Assembly: GCA_050739495.1 (NCBI GenBank)
Contig: JBOIBL010000104.1
Span: 1 to 40,847, forward strand
Origin: DASSKW01 sp050739495
Lineage (GTDB): Bacteria > Pseudomonadota > Gammaproteobacteria > Natronospirales > REEB76
Reading direction: 5' to 3'
DNA length: 40,847 nucleotides
Within the stretch, counting starts at the first letter, position 1. Each line of letters begins with the position of its first letter. A program made the position numbers and the translations under genes. Of this stretch, positions 7,148 to 13,861 are shown piece after piece. Below the pieces are notes generated by a model that was not told where the DNA came from, did not search any database, and saw nothing but the letters and a program-made list of their open reading frames with translations.

Positions 7148-8862
7148 AAAGAGCAAGAACAGTCGTTCTCGTAGCCGGCTTCGGATTTTTCTTTCTGGCC
7201 GTATTTACCCAGGGTTTATTGCCCGCGATTCAGCCTCAATCACGCTATACCAAGGTATCGCGGGCAGTGCGGACCGATCGCGGCGATATGAAATGGATGT
7301 ACTCCAATGCCACCGACTACACCCCACTGGAAGCAAATGGGCGGGCCGTCTATCTGCGCGAGGGTTGCTGGTACTGTCATTCGCAGTACGTTCGGCCGGT
7401 CACGGGAGAAACTCTGCGATGGGGGCCGGTATCTGAGGTCGGTGAATATGCCTTCGATCAGCCGCATCTGCTGGGAACCCGCCGCATCGGACCCGATCTG
7501 ACCCGCGTCGGCGGCAAATACAGCGATGGCTGGCATCTGGCTCATTACTGGAACCCACGCATGCTGACACCGGACTCCATCATGCCGCGTTACAAACACC
7601 TGTTTGAAGGTGAATGGACCGCGGATGTGGTAACCGACTCACAGGGCCGCAAGACATTGCAGCAGGATGAAGAGACCAGGAAGCTGTTCGATTTCGGCAA
7701 TAAGGTTACTTTCAACCTGACTCCCAATCAGGATGGCCTGTTGTTTGTGCCTGATGATGCGAAGGGAAAATACCCGATAATCTTCACACCAAATAATGAA
7801 TTTACCGGCAAGCAGGTACATTTCGTTACCGAGAGCGATGACCTGCGTGGTCTGGTGGCATACGTGCAAAAGCTGGGCATGAACAGGGGTAAATGGCGCG
7901 ATACTTTCGAACCGCAGCTGCTGACCATAGAATCGCTTTCCATTCCTGAAGATCCCGAATGGATAGACGATGGCAAACGGATTTACGAGCACCGTTGCGA
8001 GGGTTGCCACGGCGCGAAGGGTGACGGAAATGGCCCGGCGGCGACATTCCTGGCAGTGCGCCCAAGGAATTTCACGTTAGGCGAATTCAAGTTCCGTCAT
8101 ACGCCATCCGGTTCGTTGCCAACGGACGGTGATTTGTTACAAACCATTACCCGCGGTGTGCGGGGTACCGCCATGCCGTCGTGGCATATGCTTACCGAAA
8201 AAGATCGCCTGGCACTGATCCAGTACATAAAATATGATTTAGCGGTGGACCGAAGCGACCCAAAACACCCGGTATCGTATTTCGTCGAAGATCCGCCGGA
8301 ACAACCGATATATATAGGTCTTGTTCCGCAAGCTACAGATGAAGTGATCGAGCACGGCCATGACATCTACCAGAAAGCCCGTTGCTGGGAATGTCATGGC
8401 AATGACGGTGCCGGCGATGGCCCCAAGGCAAACACACTTACTGACGACTGGGGATTCCCCATCGAGCCGGCAAATTTCGTTAAAGGTATTTTCAAATCCG
8501 GTCCATTGGTCACGGATATCTACCGCACGATTACGACCGGACTCAATGGCACACCGATGCCTTCTTACCACGACATTCTTGGTGACGATGACCGATGGGC
8601 GCTGTCTTATTACGTGCTTACCTTCTCGGCGTATCGTGCACCCGGTACCGGTGACCCGTTGGCAATATCGGAAGCTGATCGCGCAGCCCTCGACGATCCG
8701 GACATGCCGGCAGCCAGCCCGGCTGATGCGTACAAACCGTCCGAACAGAAGTTTGGTAAGGCTCCGGATGTTGCTTTGATACGGAATCTGGGTATGAAAA
8801 CTCTGGTGCCGTCAGCGAATTCGAAACCCGCTCCTGCCGCTGCCCAGGAAAAACCGAATTGA
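7144..8862 (+). CDS. ccoO: cbb3 oxidase haem c subunit II fused to two further cytochrome c domains (CcoO-dihaem fusion)
   Basis: Residues 1-250 are CcoO: one N-terminal membrane anchor (about 7-29), the haem site CWYCH at 75-79 in the family signature GCWYCHSQYVRPV, and an axial Met in DSIMPRYKHLF. The normal subunit is about 200-240 residues; this one has 572. The extension carries two class I cytochrome domains, with CEGCH at 285-289 and CWECH at 414-418 and methionines in GTAMPSWHML and GTPMPSYHDI, followed by a proline/alanine-rich tail. No separate dihaem CcoP is present downstream, so the fusion probably supplies CcoP's electron-entry haems within one polypeptide. The extension is homologous to the dihaem cytochrome at 3990-4844. 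The reading frame is unbroken, so this is a real fusion in the given sequence. Confidence 0.93.
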   Translation: MKRARTVVLVAGFGFFFLAVFTQGLLPAIQPQSRYTKVSRAVRTDRGDMKWMYSNATDYTPLEANGRAVYLREGCWYCHSQYVRPVTGETLRWGPVSEVGEYAFDQPHLLGTRRIGPDLTRVGGKYSDGWHLAHYWNPRMLTPDSIMPRYKHLFEGEWTADVVTDSQGRKTLQQDEETRKLFDFGNKVTFNLTPNQDGLLFVPDDAKGKYPIIFTPNNEFTGKQVHFVTESDDLRGLVAYVQKLGMNRGKWRDTFEPQLLTIESLSIPEDPEWIDDGKRIYEHRCEGCHGAKGDGNGPAATFLAVRPRNFTLGEFKFRHTPSGSLPTDGDLLQTITRGVRGTAMPSWHMLTEKDRLALIQYIKYDLAVDRSDPKHPVSYFVEDPPEQPIYIGLVPQATDEVIEHGHDIYQKARCWECHGNDGAGDGPKANTLTDDWGFPIEPANFVKGIFKSGPLVTDIYRTITTGLNGTPMPSYHDILGDDDRWALSYYVLTFSAYRAPGTGDPLAISEADRAALDDPDMPAASPADAYKPSEQKFGKAPDVALIRNLGMKTLVPSANSKPAPAAAQEKPN

Positions 8863-8875
8863 CGGAGCTTAATAT

Positions 8876-9058
8876 ATGTACCCACTAACCTCACTTATTT
8901 TCTGGCAGTTTCTTGTTGCAGTTCTGATGGGCGCTGCAGCACTTTGTCTGTTCGCATGGGCGGTGATCACCGGTCAGTTTTCAGATATAGAAAAAGCCAA
9001 ATATGATGCATACCACGCTGAAGTCAGCGAGGAGGATGATCATGACCAGCGGACCTGA
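8876..9058 (+). CDS. ccoS: cbb3 oxidase maturation protein CcoS-like
   Basis: This 60-residue protein has one membrane helix followed by FAWAVITGQFSDIEKAKYDA, which matches the CcoS pattern (F-WAV-GQF-D-E). CcoS is needed for cofactor insertion into the cbb3 core in the inner membrane. A GGAG site precedes the ATG, 13 bases after the haem c subunit gene, and the 3' end overlaps the next small gene. The match is short but specific and the position fits. Confidence 0.75.
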   Translation: MYPLTSLIFWQFLVAVLMGAAALCLFAWAVITGQFSDIEKAKYDAYHAEVSEEDDHDQRT

Positions 9059-9251
9059 TCCGAACCGGAAAGGTGACGTCAATAAGAGTGATCCAGCTGA
9101 TCATCTCGAGGAGTTTGCCCAGGGCGAGATAAAGGTCAGGCACGGGAAAATCAATCTGTGGTTGCTGCCGGTTTACGCGATACTGTTCATCTGGGCCATT
9201 TATTACCTGTTCGTCTATTGGGGCGGATTGGGTCCGGGGTTGGATTACTGA
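9042..9251 (+). CDS. Small single-helix membrane protein, possible CcoP-type anchor
   Basis: I chose the ATG at 9042 because GAGGAGG lies just upstream; earlier in-frame ATGs fall inside ccoS with no better site. The 69-residue product has a charged N-terminal half (DHLEEFAQGEIKVRHGKI) and one membrane helix (LWLLPVYAILFIWAIYYLFV) ending in a short periplasmic GLGPGLDY. The layout resembles the haem-free N-terminal anchor of CcoP, whose haem domains appear to be fused to CcoO here. That link is inference; no CXXCH is present. Confidence 0.7.
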   Translation: MTSGPDPNRKGDVNKSDPADHLEEFAQGEIKVRHGKINLWLLPVYAILFIWAIYYLFVYWGGLGPGLDY

Positions 9252-9307
9252 GTGCGTAATTCGGATTCTGACGTATTGCACGATATCAATCGGTGTGAGG
9301 AATCGAC

Positions 9308-9442
9308 ATGAACAAACGGGTCATTAGAGCATTACTCATCTTCACGCTATTCAATTTGACCTATCTGGTTTTTGATATCTTTTACAATGTCCTGGGTGTG
9401 ATCTTTCACTGGGGAGGATTTCCGTCCGGCGGTTTGCTTTGA
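9308..9442 (+). CDS. 44-residue membrane protein, unknown
   Basis: A short frame starting MNKRVIRALLIFTLFN, preceded by GTGAGG at a suitable distance. It is nearly all one hydrophobic helix with a glycine-rich tail (HWGGFPSGGLL). It lies in line with the oxidase genes, 56 bases after the previous gene. It may be a small accessory oxidase subunit such as a CcoQ/CcoH counterpart, but I see no diagnostic residues. Confidence 0.5.
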   Translation: MNKRVIRALLIFTLFNLTYLVFDIFYNVLGVIFHWGGFPSGGLL

Positions 9443-9493
9443 GGCGGGCACTTATCCGATCCACGTGCACGGCGTGAAGAGAGGCTCATATAC

Positions 9494-9586
9494 ATGAACA
9501 TCTACGAAAAGATTGCATTTGGACTGTTTCTTGCATTTACGATCATCTTTTTCGCCTGGGTGGCTTACCTCGCTATCAAGAAGTGA
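9494..9586 (+). CDS. 30-residue membrane peptide, unknown
   Basis: A tiny frame encoding MNIYEKIAFGLFLAFTIIFF followed by AWVAYLAIKK: one membrane helix with charged ends. It stops 3 bases before the TauE/SafE-like gene start. No strong ribosome site is visible upstream, so translation is uncertain. Comparable one-helix peptides occur in oxidase complexes, which is the only reason to list it. Confidence 0.4.
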   Translation: MNIYEKIAFGLFLAFTIIFFAWVAYLAIKK

Positions 9587-9589
9587 CCG

Positions 9590-10264
9590 ATGCTCCAATA
9601 CCTGCTGGTCTTTGTTGCCGGTATGGCCGGCAGCTTTCATTGCGCTGGCATGTGCGGTGGCTTTGCCTGTGGTCTGACCCCGGATCCAAGAGGGAAACTT
9701 CATACCAGCCTGCGCCATTTTACCTATAACAGCGGTCGTGGCATCACGTATGTCTTTCTTGGCACATTCGCGGGTGTTACGGGCGGGTTTTTGCAACGCG
9801 GCGGGATCATTTTTGCGGAACGGACACTGGCTCTAACCGCCGGTCTGTTCATGGTGCTGATGGCCTTGAAGATCAGCGGTTATCTCGCCCATATCGGTAT
9901 AACCAGAACAGAAGCTACTGCAGGCCGGTTCCTGATTTTCTTCCGACGCCTTTTGGCAACGCCAGGGGTGAGCGCGCCGTTTGCATTCGGGCTGGCGAAC
10001 GGATTTCTCCCCTGCCCCTTGGTATATGCATTTCTGGCGCGGGCCGCGGCCACTGGAACACCATTGACCGGCGCTGCAACCATGGCCGCATTTGCGCTCG
10101 GCACGTTTCCCATGATGCTACTTCTGGGGGGGCTGGGGCCGGTGCTGCGCTATCAATGGCGGAAACGCGGCGCGGGAGTTGCTGCCGTCTTTCTGCTCCT
10201 ATTGGGCGTTATAACGGCTCTGAGGGCCTTTATTCCGCTTCAGATGCACATGCACATGGTATGA
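9590..10264 (+). CDS. TauE/SafE (DsbD_2-like) membrane protein of the oxidase assembly cluster
   Basis: The 224-residue protein has about six membrane helices and the family signature SFHCAGMCGGFACGL near the N-terminus, with a second cytosine-rich coding patch giving ANGFLPCPLVYAFL further on. Proteins of this family are regularly found next to ccoI and are thought to take part in copper or redox handling during cbb3 assembly, though their transported substrate is unsettled. Its stop overlaps the start of ccoI (ATGA), implying coupled translation. Confidence 0.85.
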   Translation: MLQYLLVFVAGMAGSFHCAGMCGGFACGLTPDPRGKLHTSLRHFTYNSGRGITYVFLGTFAGVTGGFLQRGGIIFAERTLALTAGLFMVLMALKISGYLAHIGITRTEATAGRFLIFFRRLLATPGVSAPFAFGLANGFLPCPLVYAFLARAAATGTPLTGAATMAAFALGTFPMMLLLGGLGPVLRYQWRKRGAGVAAVFLLLLGVITALRAFIPLQMHMHMV

Positions 10265-12357
10265 ACAGTTGCGCTCATTGCGGACTTCCAGCGGGTCACC
10301 GCCCATACGAACGCCGGATCGGGGGCGAGGCAACGGTGTTTTGCTGCTATGGCTGCTGTCTGGCCATGTTGCTCATGCGCGGCCGCGGCGATGAAGCCAA
10401 TGTGGCAGGACACCTGATTCGTCTGGGAATCGGTGTCTTTTTCGCGATGTTTATCATGCTTCTCAGTCTGGTCATATACAGTGGTTCCATTCCGGCAGAG
10501 GAACCTTCCCTTCGTCACTATGTGGATGTAATCCTGCTGGTACTTGCTACGCCAGTGGTGGTCCTGCTCGGTGGACCGTTCTTCCTTGGTACTTGGAGCG
10601 GATTGCGGCATGGCCGGATGACAAGTGATGCTCTGGTCGTTACCGCGGTACTGGTAGGTTATCTGTATTCGGCTTTCCAGGTATATATCGGCTCATCTCG
10701 CGTCTATTTCGATACCTTGACCATGGTGCTCTTGCTGTTCACATTGGGACGCTATCTGGAAGCATTGGGCCGTGCACGCGCCAATGGTGATCTCGAGGAA
10801 GCACTCGACCTCGGGCGGCAAATGGCGCACGTTGTCGAAGATGGAAAGACACGCAACATACCGGCATCGGAAATCGATTCTGGTTGGCTGATAAGCGTGC
10901 TTGCTGGAGAGCGGATACCCGTTGATGGCACCATCATCAGCGGCACCGGTGACATAGATGAAGCAATGCTCACGGGCGAATCAGTGCCGGTAGACAAGCA
11001 ACCCGGCGATATGGTGCAAGCCGGTTCGATCAACGGCATGGATACGTTGCTAATACGTTGCGCCCGACCGCTTGCTGCGTCCCGCTGGGCAGCCTTGGGG
11101 AGTCTGGTACGCCAGTCTCTGGCGCGGCGCTCTCCACTCGAAGATGTTGCGGATCGCATTGTCGGGTGGTTTTTACCGACAGTTTTGCTGGTTGCAGCGT
11201 CAGCCGTTTGCTACTGGTTTTATGACGGAGATCCAACGCGTGCCTTATCTAGTTGCCTTGCGGTACTCGTTGTCGCTTGCCCATGCGCACTCGGTCTTGC
11301 CGTGCCACTGGCTTCCTCCATGGGCGTTGCCGCGGCCCTGCGTCACGGTGTCGTCATCCACCGTGACGCGTTGGGAAGATTACCGTCTATCAGAGCTGTG
11401 GCGTTCGATAAAACCGGCACCCTCACGCGCGGTCACCCAACGCTCAGCCGGGTAGTCGCGTTCCCCGGCTTTTCGTCCGATGCTGTCATGGATATTGCAG
11501 TAACACTCGCCGTCGTTTCTGAGCATGTGCTTTCCAGGGCCATTGCAACTTCATCCATGCCGCAGGGAGACGCCGTCAATGTACGCACCTATCCCGGGTT
11601 TGGAATCGGCGGAGAAATAAATCGGCGACATTGCTCGATTGGATCACGTCGATTCATGGAGCAGCAGAAGATCGAGACTCCCGCTGGCGGTTACCACCGT
11701 GGCACCGAGATATGGGTGGCAGCAGGAAACAGTATCGCGGGCAAGATAATGTTGCACGACGCGCCCAGGCCGGAGATTCCGGACGTAATCGCGTGCTTGA
11801 AAGCCAAGAAAATTTATCCGGTGATATTAAGCGGCGATAACCCAGAGGCAGTTTCTGAAATCGCCAGGCAGGTGGGCATCGAAAAATATTTCGCCGAGAT
11901 GCGACCTGAAGACAAGTTGAGGGAACTATGCATTCTCAAAACTAAATACAAGCATATAGCAATGGTCGGGGATGGAATCAATGATGCACCGGTTCTTGCT
12001 GCGGCCGAGATAGGCATCGCAGTCGCTGACGCGTCAGGACTTGCGAAGGTATCTTCCCAGATCATGTTGCCACATGACGGGCTGGGTCAGTTGCCTTATC
12101 TATTTGAGCTCGCCAGCAAGGTAAGGCGCGTATCCGTCGATAATTTACGCTGGGCATTTTTTTATAATGTAATTGCTATCACGCTGGCTGCCGGTGGCCT
12201 TTTACAGCCGGTCTATGCAGCATCCTTGATGGCTGGTTCTAGTCTCATGGTGCTGCTCAATTCACAACGCCTACGACGTGATGCTGGGTATCCATTGAAT
12301 CAAGCTGCGAGAGATGCAGGCTACCGAACCGGTTGGAGCGAAGACCATGCTGGCTAA
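10261..12357 (+). CDS. ccoI: Copper-transporting P1B-type ATPase for cbb3 oxidase assembly
   Basis: CcoI exports copper for CuB-site assembly of cbb3 oxidase. I start the 698-residue protein at ATG 10261, not at an earlier in-frame codon inside the previous gene, because it then begins with the CcoI-type cysteine region (C4-x2-C7, then FCCYGCC at about 28-33) and overlaps the previous stop as ATGA. Visible motifs are TGES (phosphatase loop), the metal-binding CPC at 340-342 in ACPCALGLAVPL, the phosphorylated Asp383 in DKTGTLT, and the hinge GDGINDAP. It lacks a classical full-length CXXC heavy-metal domain. It follows the TauE/SafE-like gene and is transcribed with the oxidase. Confidence 0.94.
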   Translation: MNSCAHCGLPAGHRPYERRIGGEATVFCCYGCCLAMLLMRGRGDEANVAGHLIRLGIGVFFAMFIMLLSLVIYSGSIPAEEPSLRHYVDVILLVLATPVVVLLGGPFFLGTWSGLRHGRMTSDALVVTAVLVGYLYSAFQVYIGSSRVYFDTLTMVLLLFTLGRYLEALGRARANGDLEEALDLGRQMAHVVEDGKTRNIPASEIDSGWLISVLAGERIPVDGTIISGTGDIDEAMLTGESVPVDKQPGDMVQAGSINGMDTLLIRCARPLAASRWAALGSLVRQSLARRSPLEDVADRIVGWFLPTVLLVAASAVCYWFYDGDPTRALSSCLAVLVVACPCALGLAVPLASSMGVAAALRHGVVIHRDALGRLPSIRAVAFDKTGTLTRGHPTLSRVVAFPGFSSDAVMDIAVTLAVVSEHVLSRAIATSSMPQGDAVNVRTYPGFGIGGEINRRHCSIGSRRFMEQQKIETPAGGYHRGTEIWVAAGNSIAGKIMLHDAPRPEIPDVIACLKAKKIYPVILSGDNPEAVSEIARQVGIEKYFAEMRPEDKLRELCILKTKYKHIAMVGDGINDAPVLAAAEIGIAVADASGLAKVSSQIMLPHDGLGQLPYLFELASKVRRVSVDNLRWAFFYNVIAITLAAGGLLQPVYAASLMAGSSLMVLLNSQRLRRDAGYPLNQAARDAGYRTGWSEDHAG

Positions 12358-12679
12358 TGAAAAACTTGGCATCTTGGGAAATGACAATCCCACAAGCCCT
12401 TCACCCGCTTCCATGAGCGCAGATGAAACAATTTCGGCCATGAACGGTCTGGCTTGTCGGAAACGGGATCTTTTACTGACTAGAGCAACACGCAAACTCG
12501 CAAACGGCCAACCTGCCGATATCGTTCTTGAGAGGTTTGCCAGCCAGTTAACAAACTCATTATTGCATCCAGTCCTCGCCTGTTTGCGTAATATACCTGA
12601 TGAGATGAATCAGAAGCGCCTTCTGGAAGAAGTATGTGAATTATTCAATTTGGCGACAGCTGATCGAGATGAAAAATAG
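12347..12679 (+). CDS. Stand-alone glutamyl-tRNA reductase dimerisation-domain-like protein
   Basis: This 110-residue protein resembles only the C-terminal dimerisation domain of glutamyl-tRNA reductase (HemA), the first enzyme of C5-pathway tetrapyrrole synthesis. Residues from about 25 on (ADETISAMN, RDLLLTRATRKLANGQ, FASQLTNSLLHPVL, LLEEVCELFNL) follow the order and spacing of the E. coli HemA tail (SETIREY, RDELTAKALAALEQG, LAWKLTNRLIHAP). The catalytic and NADPH domains are absent. I prefer ATG 12347 because GGAG lies about 9 bases upstream; an in-frame ATG at 12314 is the alternative. The start overlaps the end of ccoI. It could pair with true HemA to tune haem supply, or be a decayed remnant; the clean frame and ribosome site argue for a functional gene. 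Confidence 0.72.
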   Translation: MLANEKLGILGNDNPTSPSPASMSADETISAMNGLACRKRDLLLTRATRKLANGQPADIVLERFASQLTNSLLHPVLACLRNIPDEMNQKRLLEEVCELFNLATADRDEK

Positions 12680-12692
12680 CGATTGAGCTGCG

Positions 12693-13409
12693 TTAGCCGC
12701 CATTGCCTTGTGTTTCGTCATGTTCATTTGCCGGCTCGATACGCCCCCTGAAGCGTTCGACATCGATTTCCTTCGGAGACTTCCCCACCAACTTGGCCTG
12801 AGCAGGCCGGGTTTGCTGGGTCAACTGATAAGGCACGACCCATTTGTATGGTGCTGCGTTGGGCTGGGCACCAAGATGATAGACCCACACTGTGAGTGTG
12901 TCGTGCCCATGCAATTTATCAAACGTTGGACCGTCAATGAGTGCGACCAGCGTATGCCCTGGCAACAGGTCTGGAAGTTTGATCGGTTGCGACAAGACAG
13001 TCTGACCATCCAGATCAAATGCACAAATGCTGTGATCGGTATCCAGAACTTGCTGCGAATTGTTGGTAAACGTGAGTTTTATGACCGGTTCAGGCGGGTT
13101 GTTTTTGTAAAATGGAATCCGATACACGATATAGAGTTTTGGCGGATTAGGCATCATGAAGTAATCGCCGTTTACCCGTGAAGTTATCTCATATCGATAA
13201 TAGAGTTCAGGAAGATTGTCTCGAACATTGAGATTTGCATGTAACCCATCCTGATCTTGTGGTTGTGTTACATCGCCGAATTTGAGGGCCTGTGCCTGAA
13301 TTTGCACGGGGTAGGAATCGGGTAAAGGAGTATCTGAGCCCTGTTCCGTTATGCAACCGGCGGTGAAGATACTGATGGTCACCGCAAGTAAAATCCCCGA
13401 TTTGTGCAC
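12693..13409 (-). CDS. Lipoprotein of unknown function
   Basis: The 238-residue product starts at GTG (13407-13409) with GAGGAG 8 bases upstream. It has a lipoprotein signal ending in the lipobox FTAGC, and the following Ile-Thr suggests outer-membrane sorting. The mature part is predicted beta-rich and holds no haem motif or recognised domain; one Cys occurs in HSICAFDL. It is the last gene of the minus-strand cytochrome unit, separated from it by a strong hairpin at 13424-13469, and converges with the plus-strand unit 14 bases away. A structural or accessory role for the haem-barrel system is possible, but only from position. Confidence 0.72.
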   Translation of the reverse strand: MHKSGILLAVTISIFTAGCITEQGSDTPLPDSYPVQIQAQALKFGDVTQPQDQDGLHANLNVRDNLPELYYRYEITSRVNGDYFMMPNPPKLYIVYRIPFYKNNPPEPVIKLTFTNNSQQVLDTDHSICAFDLDGQTVLSQPIKLPDLLPGHTLVALIDGPTFDKLHGHDTLTVWVYHLGAQPNAAPYKWVVPYQLTQQTRPAQAKLVGKSPKEIDVERFRGRIEPANEHDETQGNGG

Positions 13410-13423
13410 GATACAATCTCCTC

Positions 13424-13469
13424 AAAAAAACAGGCACCACCTCCGGCTGGTCAAGCCGAAGGTGGTGCC
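13424..13469 (-). terminator. Rho-independent terminator between the minus-strand cytochrome and lipoprotein genes
   Basis: Two 16-base arms (13433-13448 and 13454-13469) pair with one mismatch around a five-base loop, and on the minus strand they are followed by seven T residues (13430-13424). It lies just after the monohaem cytochrome stop (13493) and before the lipoprotein ribosome site. It should end most transcripts after the cytochrome, so the lipoprotein is either read at a lower level or has its own start. Confidence 0.88.
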
Positions 13470-13492
13470 CCGTGAATGCAACCGCGGGTTGC

Positions 13493-13840
13493 TTATTTCT
13501 GCAAATCACCGCGGATGTAACTGACCACAGCTTTCAGGTCGGCGTCTGAAAAATGCCATGCAGGCATCGCGACTGGCAGGTCCTTGTATTTTTTCTGGTC
13601 ACCGCTACGTCCATTCTGGATGGCCTCATCAATATCCGCGATCTTGCCATTAATCACAAATGGATCGCCTTTCAGTGCAGGAGCGAGCCCCGGCGTGCCT
13701 TGACCATCCTTGCCATGGCAACTGACACATTTGGAACCAAAGATATCCGCCCCCGATTCTGCATATGCGGTGGAGGAAAAGACCAGAATCAGGCTGGCAC
13801 CGAGCAGAGCCGATATCAACTTGTTTCTATGCGCCATCAT
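13493..13840 (-). CDS. Periplasmic monohaem class I cytochrome c
   Basis: The 115-residue precursor has a signal peptide (cleavage near ...STAYA, residue 27), the haem site CVSCH at residues 38-42 and a likely axial Met92 in PVAMPAWHF. The stretch NGRSGDQKKYKDLP and the C-terminal YIRGDLQK closely match the second monohaem cytochrome at 15420-15830, so the two are paralogues. It lies 21 bases downstream of the second haem-barrel gene, in the same direction. Role: a soluble electron carrier, probably the periplasmic partner of that barrel protein. Confidence 0.9.
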   Translation of the reverse strand: MMAHRNKLISALLGASLILVFSSTAYAESGADIFGSKCVSCHGKDGQGTPGLAPALKGDPFVINGKIADIDEAIQNGRSGDQKKYKDLPVAMPAWHFSDADLKAVVSYIRGDLQK

Positions 13841-13861
13841 TACACCTGTTTATGGTTTGGT

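Noticed and set aside
2436..8862. Definite assignment of the pathway to iron oxidation
   Set aside because: The haem-barrel plan fits Cyc2, but related fusions occur in organisms with other or unknown donors, so I kept the call at Cyc2-like.
10156..10260. Extended N-terminus for ccoI
   Set aside because: It would lie inside the upstream membrane-protein gene; starting at 10261 gives the characteristic cysteine-rich CcoI N-terminus and an ATGA overlap.
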